Shown: positions 1 through 6,730 of the stretch, in pieces
Numbering within the stretch: position 1 is the first letter of the stretch
Layout of the letters: every line of letters begins with the position of its first letter
Position numbers and translations under genes: made by a program
The notes under the pieces: generated by a model
The model's input: the letters and a program-made list of their open reading frames with translations, nothing else
Databases searched by the model: none
Told to the model about the DNA's origin: nothing
Assembly (NCBI RefSeq): GCF_020852615.1
Contig: NZ_JADZAJ010000009.1
Span: 62,001-126,000 of the forward strand
From: Nitrosomonas sp.
GTDB lineage: Bacteria > Pseudomonadota > Gammaproteobacteria > Burkholderiales > Nitrosomonadaceae
Length of the DNA stretch: 64,000 nucleotides
Direction: 5' to 3'

Positions 1-143
1 CCATTTTCAATTTTGCATCCCCCGGCGTCATGATGTCCTTCATGCGCAAGCATGAGCTGAGCCGATGCGGGAGCTGATCCTAAAAACATTGATAATGCGA
101 GGCATAGCCCTGCAATGTTGCTATTTCGAAGCGCCTTGTTCAT
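1..143 (-). CDS. Exported small protein, N-terminal fragment (runs off left edge)
   Basis: An ATG at 143 is preceded by a good ribosome site (GGAG, six bases upstream). The 47 visible residues begin with a Lys/Arg-containing n-region and a hydrophobic stretch ending in a small-residue cleavage site (around SAPASA), so this is a signal peptide. The mature start is His-rich (HEGHH) and contains one Cys, which hints at metal binding but proves nothing. The rest of the gene lies outside the window, so I do not assign a family. Confidence 0.6.
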   Translation of the reverse strand, partial: MNKALRNSNIAGLCLALSMFLGSAPASAQLMLAHEGHHDAGGCKIEN

Positions 144-371
144 ATTTTCTCCACGTTATAATTTCAAGCCTTAATTCTATTCAAATCAAATAATATTTAG
201 CCAGTTGTTTGACTTTGACCTGATCCACTCAGGCCAACGGCCATATAGCGACCGTGCAAATTGCCGCTGGATTGTATAACAAAAAACAGGGCAGGCAGTA
301 TAACGATGTATTTTTGTGACAGGATTTGCTGCCCCTGTTTTCACCGGCCCTGCTGATCTGAAAACTGTTTT

Positions 372-821
372 TTAACCGTAATACTGCAGGATCTCCAGCG
401 GGTAGTTTTTTCCGGCAAGGTAATCTTCAATACATTGCATTACCAGATGTGTACGATGCATGGCCTGCCTTTCCCGGATTTCATCAATACTGAGCCAGCC
501 TGCCCGCACGATACCGGTATCGAGTTTTCTTGCCGGATCAAAGCCGGTAATTTTCCCGGAGAAGGTGAAACGCAGGTAAGTGATACCATTCGAGGCGCAG
601 GTCCAGTGGTAAATGCCGGTCAACACTTCAGGCCGGAAAGAGTGACCGGTTTCTTCCAGCACTTCACGGCTGCATGCCTGAAGAATAGATTCACCTGCTT
701 CCAGATGGCCGGCCGGCTGGTTGAGTTTTATCTCGGTTCCTCTTGGAATTTCTTCTACCAGCAGATATTTGCCATCCTGTTCAATTACGGCGGCAACAGT
801 AACATTCGGTTTCCAGGTCAT
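372..821 (-). CDS. nudJ: Nudix hydrolase, NudJ-type phosphatase
   Basis: A 149-residue protein with a perfect Nudix box GX5EX7REVXEEXG at residues 38-59 (G38, E44, R52, E53, E56, E57, G59), the Mg-binding helix that hydrolyses nucleoside diphosphates linked to another moiety. Length and sequence match the NudJ group, which in E. coli cleaves nucleoside di- and triphosphates and the thiamine intermediate HMP-PP; that substrate is inferred from the family. The gene stands alone, divergent from the glycosyltransferase at 969. The ATG at 821 was chosen because the Nudix fold starts directly after it (TVAAVIEQDGKYLLVEE). Confidence 0.88.
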   Translation of the reverse strand: MTWKPNVTVAAVIEQDGKYLLVEEIPRGTEIKLNQPAGHLEAGESILQACSREVLEETGHSFRPEVLTGIYHWTCASNGITYLRFTFSGKITGFDPARKLDTGIVRAGWLSIDEIRERQAMHRTHLVMQCIEDYLAGKNYPLEILQYYG

Positions 822-968
822 ACGCTCAGATATGTAAAAATAGCCAGTTTTAAAGTCGGCGGAGGCTGTGGAAATGTCCGCAAGCCGTCCGCTTTTGCTG
901 ATTTCGGGGTTTTATAGTGCGCCCGACAGAGTGGGGCGGTTCAGTATTTCATCATTAAAGTAAATTTT

Positions 969-1694
969 ATGCATATATCTTTCATCATTCCGGCTTTTAA
1001 TGAAGCGCAACTGATTGAGCCGTGTTTACGTTCGATTGCCGATGCAGTGGCAGTCAATCAATCATATGGTTACACCCATGAGGTCATCGTGGTCGATAAC
1101 AACTCGACGGATAACACCGCGCAGCTTGCGGCGCAGTCAGGGGCAAGAGTTGTGTTTGAGCCGGTTAATCATATCGCGCGTGCCAGAACAGCAGGTGCAA
1201 ATGCTGCCGAAGGGGAATGGCTGGTATTCATGGACGCGGATTGCCTGATGAATGCCGGGCTGGTCACTGATATTTTTGAGCTGATCAAACAGGGAAAACA
1301 TATTGGTGCAGGCAGTACACTCCGCATGCCGGGTCAGCCCTGGTGGGCAGAGATACTGCTGCGAATATGGACGCTGCTGTCAGTGCTGCTTGGCTGGGCT
1401 GCCGGGGCGCTGATCGTCTGTAATACAACCGCATTCAGGGAAGTGGAGGGATTTGATCTGACCCTGTATGCTGCGGAAGAAATCGAATTGAGCCGGAAGC
1501 TCAAGCAATATGGCCGTAAACGTAAACTCAAATTTACCATTTTGAGCACCCATCCACTCGAAACTTCCTCCAGAAAAACCCGGCTTTACAGCGGATGGGA
1601 GATTTTTGGGCAGTTTGTTCGCCTGGCTTTGTCCCCTCTGGGTTCGTTGCGTAATAAAAAGAAACTGCCGATGTGGTACGACGGCAGGCGCTGA
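969..1694 (+). CDS. Family 2 glycosyltransferase
   Basis: A 241-residue GT-A glycosyltransferase. The N-terminal nucleotide-sugar motif (FIIPAFNE, then DNNSTD at 43-48) and the metal-binding DAD at 89-91 are clear. A hydrophobic stretch around residues 128-150 may associate with the inner membrane. Acceptor and donor cannot be read from sequence; small enzymes of this type act in lipid or polysaccharide glycosylation. No operon partner is visible: the next gene (rof) is convergent, 31 bases away. The ATG at 969 has only a weak ribosome site, but the fold begins immediately after it. Confidence 0.85.
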   Translation: MHISFIIPAFNEAQLIEPCLRSIADAVAVNQSYGYTHEVIVVDNNSTDNTAQLAAQSGARVVFEPVNHIARARTAGANAAEGEWLVFMDADCLMNAGLVTDIFELIKQGKHIGAGSTLRMPGQPWWAEILLRIWTLLSVLLGWAAGALIVCNTTAFREVEGFDLTLYAAEEIELSRKLKQYGRKRKLKFTILSTHPLETSSRKTRLYSGWEIFGQFVRLALSPLGSLRNKKKLPMWYDGRR

Positions 1695-1725
1695 TGGCGG
1701 CTATCCCGGGAATTTTCAGAATTTT

Positions 1726-1998
1726 CTAGGACTCGCAGGACCCGGAAAAATCCACTTCGCTAAAGCGTGCATTCGGAGTTAACACCAGCAGTTTATCCAG
1801 TGCAATCAGCTCAACCTGTTGCGGCCCGGAGCCGGTTTCCAGCAGCAGGAATTCACGCTTTTCAGGGTCCGTCAGGACATCCTTCGTTTTTCCTTCTATA
1901 ACGGATTGATCTTTCAGAATTAACCTGACCTGGTAGCCATACATGCAGGCTACTTCAATGTAATCGTGTAAATCGCAGGGAATCAGGGAATGGGCCAT
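1726..1998 (-). CDS. rof: Rof-like Rho-binding antiterminator
   Basis: The N-terminal half carries the diagnostic ROF-family pattern (CDLHDYIEVACMYGY, then VRLILKDQSVIEGK), an Sm-like beta fold. In E. coli the homologous YaeO binds Rho near its primary RNA site and blocks termination. I start at the ATG at 1998 (90 residues) because it places the conserved Cys-Asp about eight residues in, as in relatives; the frame also opens upstream at an ATG (2031) and a TTG (2049). A stand-alone gene, convergent with the glycosyltransferase. Role inferred from the family. Confidence 0.8.
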   Translation of the reverse strand: MAHSLIPCDLHDYIEVACMYGYQVRLILKDQSVIEGKTKDVLTDPEKREFLLLETGSGPQQVELIALDKLLVLTPNARFSEVDFSGSCES

Positions 1999-2227
1999 AT
2001 TTGATGTCCGCAAATAAAAAACATGCTCCATTTTAACTGCATCCGCCAATCTGGCGGAGAGGTTTGATCAGTGCAGGCAGTTTGTCGGAATTTCTTACAT
2101 TCCCTGTTATTGATCTGTTCACCATTGAAACTGCAGACAATTTCTCCCGTTTTCTGGTTTTTTTATGAGAAAAACACGTAATTTCACCCGAAAAATCGCA
2201 AAAAATTGCTTAAAGCGCACCAGAAAC

Positions 2228-2265
2228 TGTCGGCAATTTTGACATGACATAACAGGGTATTGTCA
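2228..2265 (+). promoter_or_regulatory. Candidate upstream activator site (TGTC/GACA dyads) for the sigma-54 promoter
   Basis: TGTCGGCAATTTTGACA at 2228-2244 is a dyad (TGTC-N9-GACA). It is followed by TGACA (2245-2249) paired with TGTCA (2261-2265). A further TGTCGGAATTT copy lies at 2083-2093. The cluster sits about 45-225 bases upstream of the -24/-12 element, where an NtrC-family enhancer-binding protein would act. Binding by a PrsR-type regulator is inference; no such gene is in the window. Confidence 0.4.
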
Positions 2266-2308
2266 GGGTGTCATAAATTATAATTATTATTCAGTGTGTT
2301 GTTATTGA

Positions 2309-2324
2309 TGGCATGGAAATTGCT
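2309..2324 (+). promoter_or_regulatory. Sigma-54 (-24/-12) promoter of the PEP-CTERM gene
   Basis: TGGCAT-GGAAA-TTGCT matches the RpoN consensus TGGCAC-N5-TTGCW in both elements with the exact five-base spacer (GG at 2310-2311, GC at 2322-2323). It lies about 120 bases upstream of the ATG at 2443. PEP-CTERM genes in several betaproteobacteria are known to be under RpoN control, so match and context support each other. Confidence 0.8.
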
Positions 2325-2442
2325 TGGATAATATTGGGCGCTGAGCTGCTTTCTGTTGGTTGAGGTACTCAGTGTTGCCTCTTTTTGTCCTGCCAGAGTA
2401 AATTTGATTTCTAACTGGCACAGTAATCATAGGAATAATTAC

Positions 2443-3357
2443 ATGAAAGTAAGTCTTGGTTTAATTACAACTTCAATGCTGATCGGATTACCAATGCTGG
2501 CACAGGCAGAGGTATTTACAATTCCCAAGAGCTCTCTCATACCTTCCACTACACTGTGGACAGATGACATCGGCATTTCCATAGGTAATGCACTTGTAAT
2601 GACGGATGGTGGTAATGCTGCAAATGTGGGTGGCTCCAGAAATGATGATGGTTTTAGCGGACCGATCAGTTTTGAATCAGATTTCAGCGGTTTGACACTT
2701 TTTGGCACGACATACCATCAATTTTATGCCAATAACAATGGAAACATCAGTTTTGGCAATGGTATATCTGCATATACTCCGACAGGTCTGCAGGGAGCAA
2801 CACAACCGGTAATATCGGCATTTTTTGCTGACGTGGATACACGCCATCCCGCCAGTGGAGTGATGTCCTTCCAGACGCGCACTACGACTGCTGGCAGTGA
2901 AGTTATTATTACCTGGCCAGGTGTGGGCTACTATAATCAGCAGGCCAGTCCGTTAAATACATTCCAGCTTGTTATACGCGAAGATGATTACGTAGTGCCT
3001 GATGGAGAGGGTCAGATTGGGTTCTTCTGGACTGCTATGGGATGGGAAGTGGGTGGTGCCAGTGGTGGAAATGGAGGTGTATGTTCAGGTACTGGTGGTA
3101 TTGAAACAGATTGTGTTCCGGCTGCCGTAGGTTTTGGTGATGGGCATAGTAATGGCTATGTACTTGAGGGTTCTACTCTGAACGGGATTGCCGGCGTATT
3201 AGAGAATCACCGTTTATGGGTAAATCTTAGTGATGGTGGTGTTCCGGTCATTGACCCGGGTACAGGTGCAGTTCCGGAGCCGGGTACTTTAGCACTCCTG
3301 AGTATTGGCCTTGCAGGCTTGGGTATTAAGCGCCGCTGCAAAGCAAAAATGGCCTGA
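2443..3357 (+). CDS. PEP-CTERM protein with nidogen-like (NIDO) domain
   Basis: A 304-residue secreted protein. Residues 1-21 are a signal peptide. The central part (around 80-230) has the NIDO pattern: an F-x-N-NG-N-I-SF element, then the ISAFFADVDTR core, then a beta-rich stretch with FQLVIRED. The C-terminus has the full exosortase tripartite signal: VPEPGT (PEP at 278-280), a hydrophobic helix, and a basic tail (KRRCKAK). The family is exported, cut at PEP by exosortase and linked to exopolysaccharide or biofilm matrix. The frame opens further upstream at 2356, but the ATG at 2443 has AGGA upstream and begins the signal peptide exactly. Exosortase is not in the window. Confidence 0.9.
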   Translation: MKVSLGLITTSMLIGLPMLAQAEVFTIPKSSLIPSTTLWTDDIGISIGNALVMTDGGNAANVGGSRNDDGFSGPISFESDFSGLTLFGTTYHQFYANNNGNISFGNGISAYTPTGLQGATQPVISAFFADVDTRHPASGVMSFQTRTTTAGSEVIITWPGVGYYNQQASPLNTFQLVIREDDYVVPDGEGQIGFFWTAMGWEVGGASGGNGGVCSGTGGIETDCVPAAVGFGDGHSNGYVLEGSTLNGIAGVLENHRLWVNLSDGGVPVIDPGTGAVPEPGTLALLSIGLAGLGIKRRCKAKMA

Positions 3358-3465
3358 TTATTATTAGCATTCGACAGATCAGTTGTCCCGATATCCTGAA
3401 CAATAATCGAGAACCGGTGACGGCTCAGGGTTTTGGGACAGGCTGAGTTTCAATCGTGCTGCAGT

Positions 3466-3499
3466 ATCAAGTGAAATTTCAACTTGAATTTCACTTGAT
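3466..3499. repeat. Perfect 13-bp inverted repeat
   Basis: ATCAAGTGAAATT (3466-3478) and AATTTCACTTGAT (3487-3499) are exact reverse complements separated by eight bases. There is no T-run on either side, so it is not a standard intrinsic terminator. It lies between the PEP-CTERM gene and the transposase remnant and could be an mRNA-end hairpin, an operator or a leftover repeat of a mobile element. Confidence 0.7.
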
Positions 3500-3614
3500 G
3501 AATCCGGTTCACATACCCTGATTTCATTTATACGGCGGATTCCGCAGTTCGATACCTTGAATCGCGCCCGGTGTCACGTTTCTTCAATCCTTCTTTTTCT
3601 GGAACGGTCAAGCA

Positions 3615-3833
3615 TACCGGCTGCTTGTGGTGACTGTTCGTTGTCACTCTGCCTCTTTTCCGGTAGCGGGCTTTGACACTCCGCTTCTTGCATCAATAAT
3701 CGTGCTCTACGGGGTATCCCGATACGTTGAACAGCCGCTTTATTCGCCGAGACCCACAGCTGTACCCGCTGGCCTGGGCAGTCCCTTTCACTGCCGCAAG
3801 CTCCGTGTGGGACGGCCAGGCCCTAAACGGAAG
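3615..3833 (-). pseudogene. IS3-family transposase OrfB fragment, frameshifted
   Basis: On the minus strand, 3821-3701 reads ELAAVKGTAQASGY then SCGSRRIKRL and SGYPV, the typical helix-turn-helix end of IS3 OrfB (YGSRR motif, L-x-GYPVG). After frame changes it continues as RLLMQEAE (near 3675) and then VKARYRKRGRVTTNSHHKQPV-type sequence to 3615, the conserved linker before the DDE core. Three frames are needed, so at least two frameshifts are present. Both the N-terminus and the whole DDE catalytic domain are missing. This is a dead relic of an insertion sequence; the exact IS is unknown. Confidence 0.75.
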
Positions 3834-3894
3834 TCAGCGCTTTGAGAAAGCTGACGTTCAGAATGTACTCCCGCTGCAGGTAAAGTATGTTGAG

Positions 3895-4629
3895 TCACTG
3901 GAGGATTACAGAGTCACATAGCTTGTAGCCAACCTTGTGCAGTGCCTTGATATATGGGGAGGCAGCTCCCGCAGCTGCAAGTTTCTTGCGTAACCGGGCG
4001 ATACGCATTTCAATGGTGGCTGATGACGGTGGTTCGCCACCTGTGCCAATGATCTCGGCCAATTGCCAGCGCTCCAGCGTCTGGCCCGGGGCGCGCGCAA
4101 AGGCAGACAATAACTGCGAGTCGGCCGCCGTTAATTCCGCACTTCCACCTGGCCCGTTGAGCTGAAGTCGTCCAACATTCAGCTGCAGGTCGTGATTATG
4201 GGAAATGGGGCTGTACTTTAACCGTTTGGCCAATGAGGTGATACCAGCCATTAGTTCGTTGGGGTGCACGGGTTTGGTCAGATAAAGGTCGGCACCGCTT
4301 TCATAGCCAAGTACCTTGTCACCTATTTGCGAACGAGCTGTGGTGATTACGATCCCCGCATCTGGATGTGTGTCACGCAGGCGGCGGGTGAGGCTTAAAC
4401 CATCCTCATCCGGCAGGTTCAAATCAATCACATAGACATCGGGAACGAAACCGCCTGTCATGTCATTGATTTCCTCGGCCATCGGAACGCTCCTGACATA
4501 ATGCCCTTTCTGTTGCAGAAAGGCTGAAGTGGCTTCCCGCAAGTCATCGTTATCTTCGACCAGCAGTATCTTGAAGGCGAAATCTTGCATGGGCGCGGCT
4601 TTGGAAAGGTAATGGGGTGAGATCGGCAT
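3895..4629 (-). CDS. OmpR/PhoB-family response regulator
   Basis: A 244-residue regulator. Receiver domain 18-135: acidic pocket E25/D26, phospho-acceptor D69 (VIDLNLPDEDG), Thr at 96-97 and Lys119 (TKP). A winged-helix output domain follows (about 150-240), ending in the usual GYKL hairpin. The frame opens at a TTG (4650), but the ATG at 4629 has AGGA six bases upstream. It lies 32 bases downstream of the kinase gene on the same strand, so the two almost certainly form one operon and a cognate pair. Target genes are unknown; the divergent autotransporter is the obvious candidate. As an OmpR type it cannot itself activate a sigma-54 promoter. Confidence 0.9.
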   Translation of the reverse strand: MPISPHYLSKAAPMQDFAFKILLVEDNDDLREATSAFLQQKGHYVRSVPMAEEINDMTGGFVPDVYVIDLNLPDEDGLSLTRRLRDTHPDAGIVITTARSQIGDKVLGYESGADLYLTKPVHPNELMAGITSLAKRLKYSPISHNHDLQLNVGRLQLNGPGGSAELTAADSQLLSAFARAPGQTLERWQLAEIIGTGGEPPSSATIEMRIARLRKKLAAAGAASPYIKALHKVGYKLCDSVILQ

Positions 4630-4661
4630 CGTGTTCCTGCGACAGTTCAATATAACGAGAA

Positions 4662-6566
4662 CTAACCAGCTTCAGGTTTCAGTGGAAGCCAGATAGTAAA
4701 AATTACCGCTTCTTCCTGTGGCGCATATTTAATCCTTCCTTGCATTAACTCCAGTAAGCCCCTGACCAGAAACAAGCCCAGGCCTGATCCCGGCAAGCGG
4801 CGGGCATGGGCGCTGCGGTAATACTTTTCGAATAACTGGTTTGCATCCGGCAGACCGGCTGTGCCAGCCATGTTGGTGACCCTCCAGCAAATTCCGGCAG
4901 CGCTGCTGGTTGCTGGCGATTGCAGTGACACGACGACCCGACTGTGCGGCGGGCTGTACTTGCAGGCGTTATCCAATAAATTGCTCAGAACAATGGTGAG
5001 CATCTGGGCATCGGTATGCAGCAGTGGCATATTTTCCGACGCTTCGATATCCACCTTGTTCGGCTCGCGGCACGCCTGTATACATGATTGTGTCAGTTCC
5101 AGGAGGTCGATCGGTTGCACGACAGGTTGCAGTCGCTGATCGCCAAGCTGACTTGTATGCACACAGCGCTCGATGACCTGGTTCATGTCGGTGATCGCTC
5201 GTTCCAGATTGTCTCGCTTGCGGGGCAGAAGACCAGCCTCCAGCCACATCCGCAGACTGGCGAGCGGGTTTTTTATTTCGTGCACCAGCATGGTGAACAA
5301 CTTGCCCTGATCTTCCCGCTGGAGCCTTTCTATCTCTGCCTGCTTCCGGGTGAGCAGCAGTTCCATTGCGGTTTGCCGTTGCATGTGTTTTAAGGCGCTG
5401 GCTCGGAATTGCAGGATGATAAACATGATCCCCCCATCCATCACGATATGCGCCAACTGCCCCACCATGACAATTGCACTTCCTGGCAGCAGGTTAAAGT
5501 GGATAGCCGAAGGTAGCGCATTAAGTGAACAGTAAATGAGAAGGTAAACCAGCAGGAATTGCCAGGGTATTGCAGGATGTGCTTCGCTGTTAGCAGAGGA
5601 AATAATGCCCCCCAATAGCAGAATCGCGACAATGGGGATAAATAAGTTGGCAATGTGCAATGATTCTCGCGTCATTCCCGCCAATTGCATGAGAGGCAGC
5701 AGCCACAGAAAAACGGCAATCCCGGATAAACTCGTTAAGCACAGGCGATGCACCTGGTATTCCCGCAACAGGATGGACATAAACCACGCGGTGGCACCGA
5801 TGGTCCATGGTACTGAACATGACGCGATTGCCGTCAGGAGTCCCGGCGGCAGCCAGGAGCCAATCATGCACCGGGCGAATCCCAAAATGAAGAATGCCCA
5901 CAGGGCGGCCACAGCTTGCTTGAACACGAAAGCGCCTATCACGATTTCTCGTGTCTGCCACCATTGCGCCAATGCCCAAAGCGCAAAAATGATTGATAGT
6001 GCAAACAGGAAACCCAACGGCCATTCCTGCTGGTAGATGTGCTGCTGCGCCTGCCTGTAAGGCAGCACGGTAAGCTGTACCGTACGTGTGCTCGTTGTTT
6101 CCAGCTTCAGGTAAATTTCCCGCTCATAGGGAAGGGCTGGAATCTGGAAGGTGAACGCCAGGGAGACAAGCGCATCATCTGTCGGCGGGATCGCATCTCC
6201 TGAATGCAGCTCCAGGCCGGCAGCCGGGTCATAGAGCGTCAGACGGTCCAGATACGCGGGGCGCACCTGCACAATCCAGGGATTCGTGGCGCCAGCTTCT
6301 GCCGCTTTCAAACGCAGCCGGATCCAGATCGGCTCCGGGCCAAACCCAAAGCTTTTCCAGCCCGAGAAAAGTTGCCAGCTTTGTTGCTGCCGGACATCCT
6401 CGAAGCTGGCCCGGCCACTCCTGTCCATCCACGAGGCCTCTTCCAGGATCAGCCCCTCGTCCGCCGGCGAAGCGAGGAGGCTGCGTGCGCAACCCGGCGT
6501 CATCAATAGCGTTGCAATTATCAGTACCACCCAGTGACGACGCAGGAAGAAAAATGATATTTGCAT
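4662..6566 (-). CDS. 7TMR-DISM sensor histidine kinase
   Basis: A 634-residue membrane kinase. An N-terminal export signal ends near Cys26 (TPGC, lipobox-like). Residues 35-175 form an extracytoplasmic beta-rich sensor of the 7TMR-DISMED2 kind, about 183-390 contain seven hydrophobic helices, and the kinase follows: H-box with His429 (VHEIKNPLASL), N-box N529/N533, G-box GSGLGLF at 593-599. All catalytic motifs are intact. DISM sensor domains of this class are thought to bind carbohydrates or other small ligands; the ligand here is unknown. It is the first gene of the operon with the regulator and is divergent from the autotransporter (164 bases between starts). Confidence 0.9.
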   Translation of the reverse strand: MQISFFFLRRHWVVLIIATLLMTPGCARSLLASPADEGLILEEASWMDRSGRASFEDVRQQQSWQLFSGWKSFGFGPEPIWIRLRLKAAEAGATNPWIVQVRPAYLDRLTLYDPAAGLELHSGDAIPPTDDALVSLAFTFQIPALPYEREIYLKLETTSTRTVQLTVLPYRQAQQHIYQQEWPLGFLFALSIIFALWALAQWWQTREIVIGAFVFKQAVAALWAFFILGFARCMIGSWLPPGLLTAIASCSVPWTIGATAWFMSILLREYQVHRLCLTSLSGIAVFLWLLPLMQLAGMTRESLHIANLFIPIVAILLLGGIISSANSEAHPAIPWQFLLVYLLIYCSLNALPSAIHFNLLPGSAIVMVGQLAHIVMDGGIMFIILQFRASALKHMQRQTAMELLLTRKQAEIERLQREDQGKLFTMLVHEIKNPLASLRMWLEAGLLPRKRDNLERAITDMNQVIERCVHTSQLGDQRLQPVVQPIDLLELTQSCIQACREPNKVDIEASENMPLLHTDAQMLTIVLSNLLDNACKYSPPHSRVVVSLQSPATSSAAGICWRVTNMAGTAGLPDANQLFEKYYRSAHARRLPGSGLGLFLVRGLLELMQGRIKYAPQEEAVIFTIWLPLKPEAG

Positions 6567-6730
6567 GAAGAGGAGCGCCTTGTATCTTGTTCAACTTATA
6601 TTACACCTGCTTTGCGGTGCTTCGTGTTGGAATTGGTTAGCTATGCAAATATGAAAAATTTATAGTCACGCATGTTGTGGCCGGCAATGCCATTTGCATT
6701 GCCCCTGTACTGGAAAAAAGGATAAAAGAC

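Larger units (their letters stand above)
3358..3894. other. Gene-free stretch downstream of the PEP-CTERM gene
   Basis: 537 bases without an intact gene. It contains a perfect hairpin repeat (3466-3499) and a decayed IS3-family transposase piece (3615-3833), listed separately. Two short plus-strand open frames (3627-3845, 3727-3921) lie over the transposase remnant and resemble nothing known; I treat them as chance. No clear terminator with a T-run follows the PEP-CTERM gene. Confidence 0.6.

Noticed and set aside
435-917. 160-codon plus-strand frame over nudJ
   Set aside because: Antisense to a well supported Nudix gene; no family and no ribosome site.
3727-3921. 64-codon plus-strand frame that looks protein-like
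   Set aside because: Lies over the frameshifted IS3 transposase remnant on the other strand, which explains its composition.
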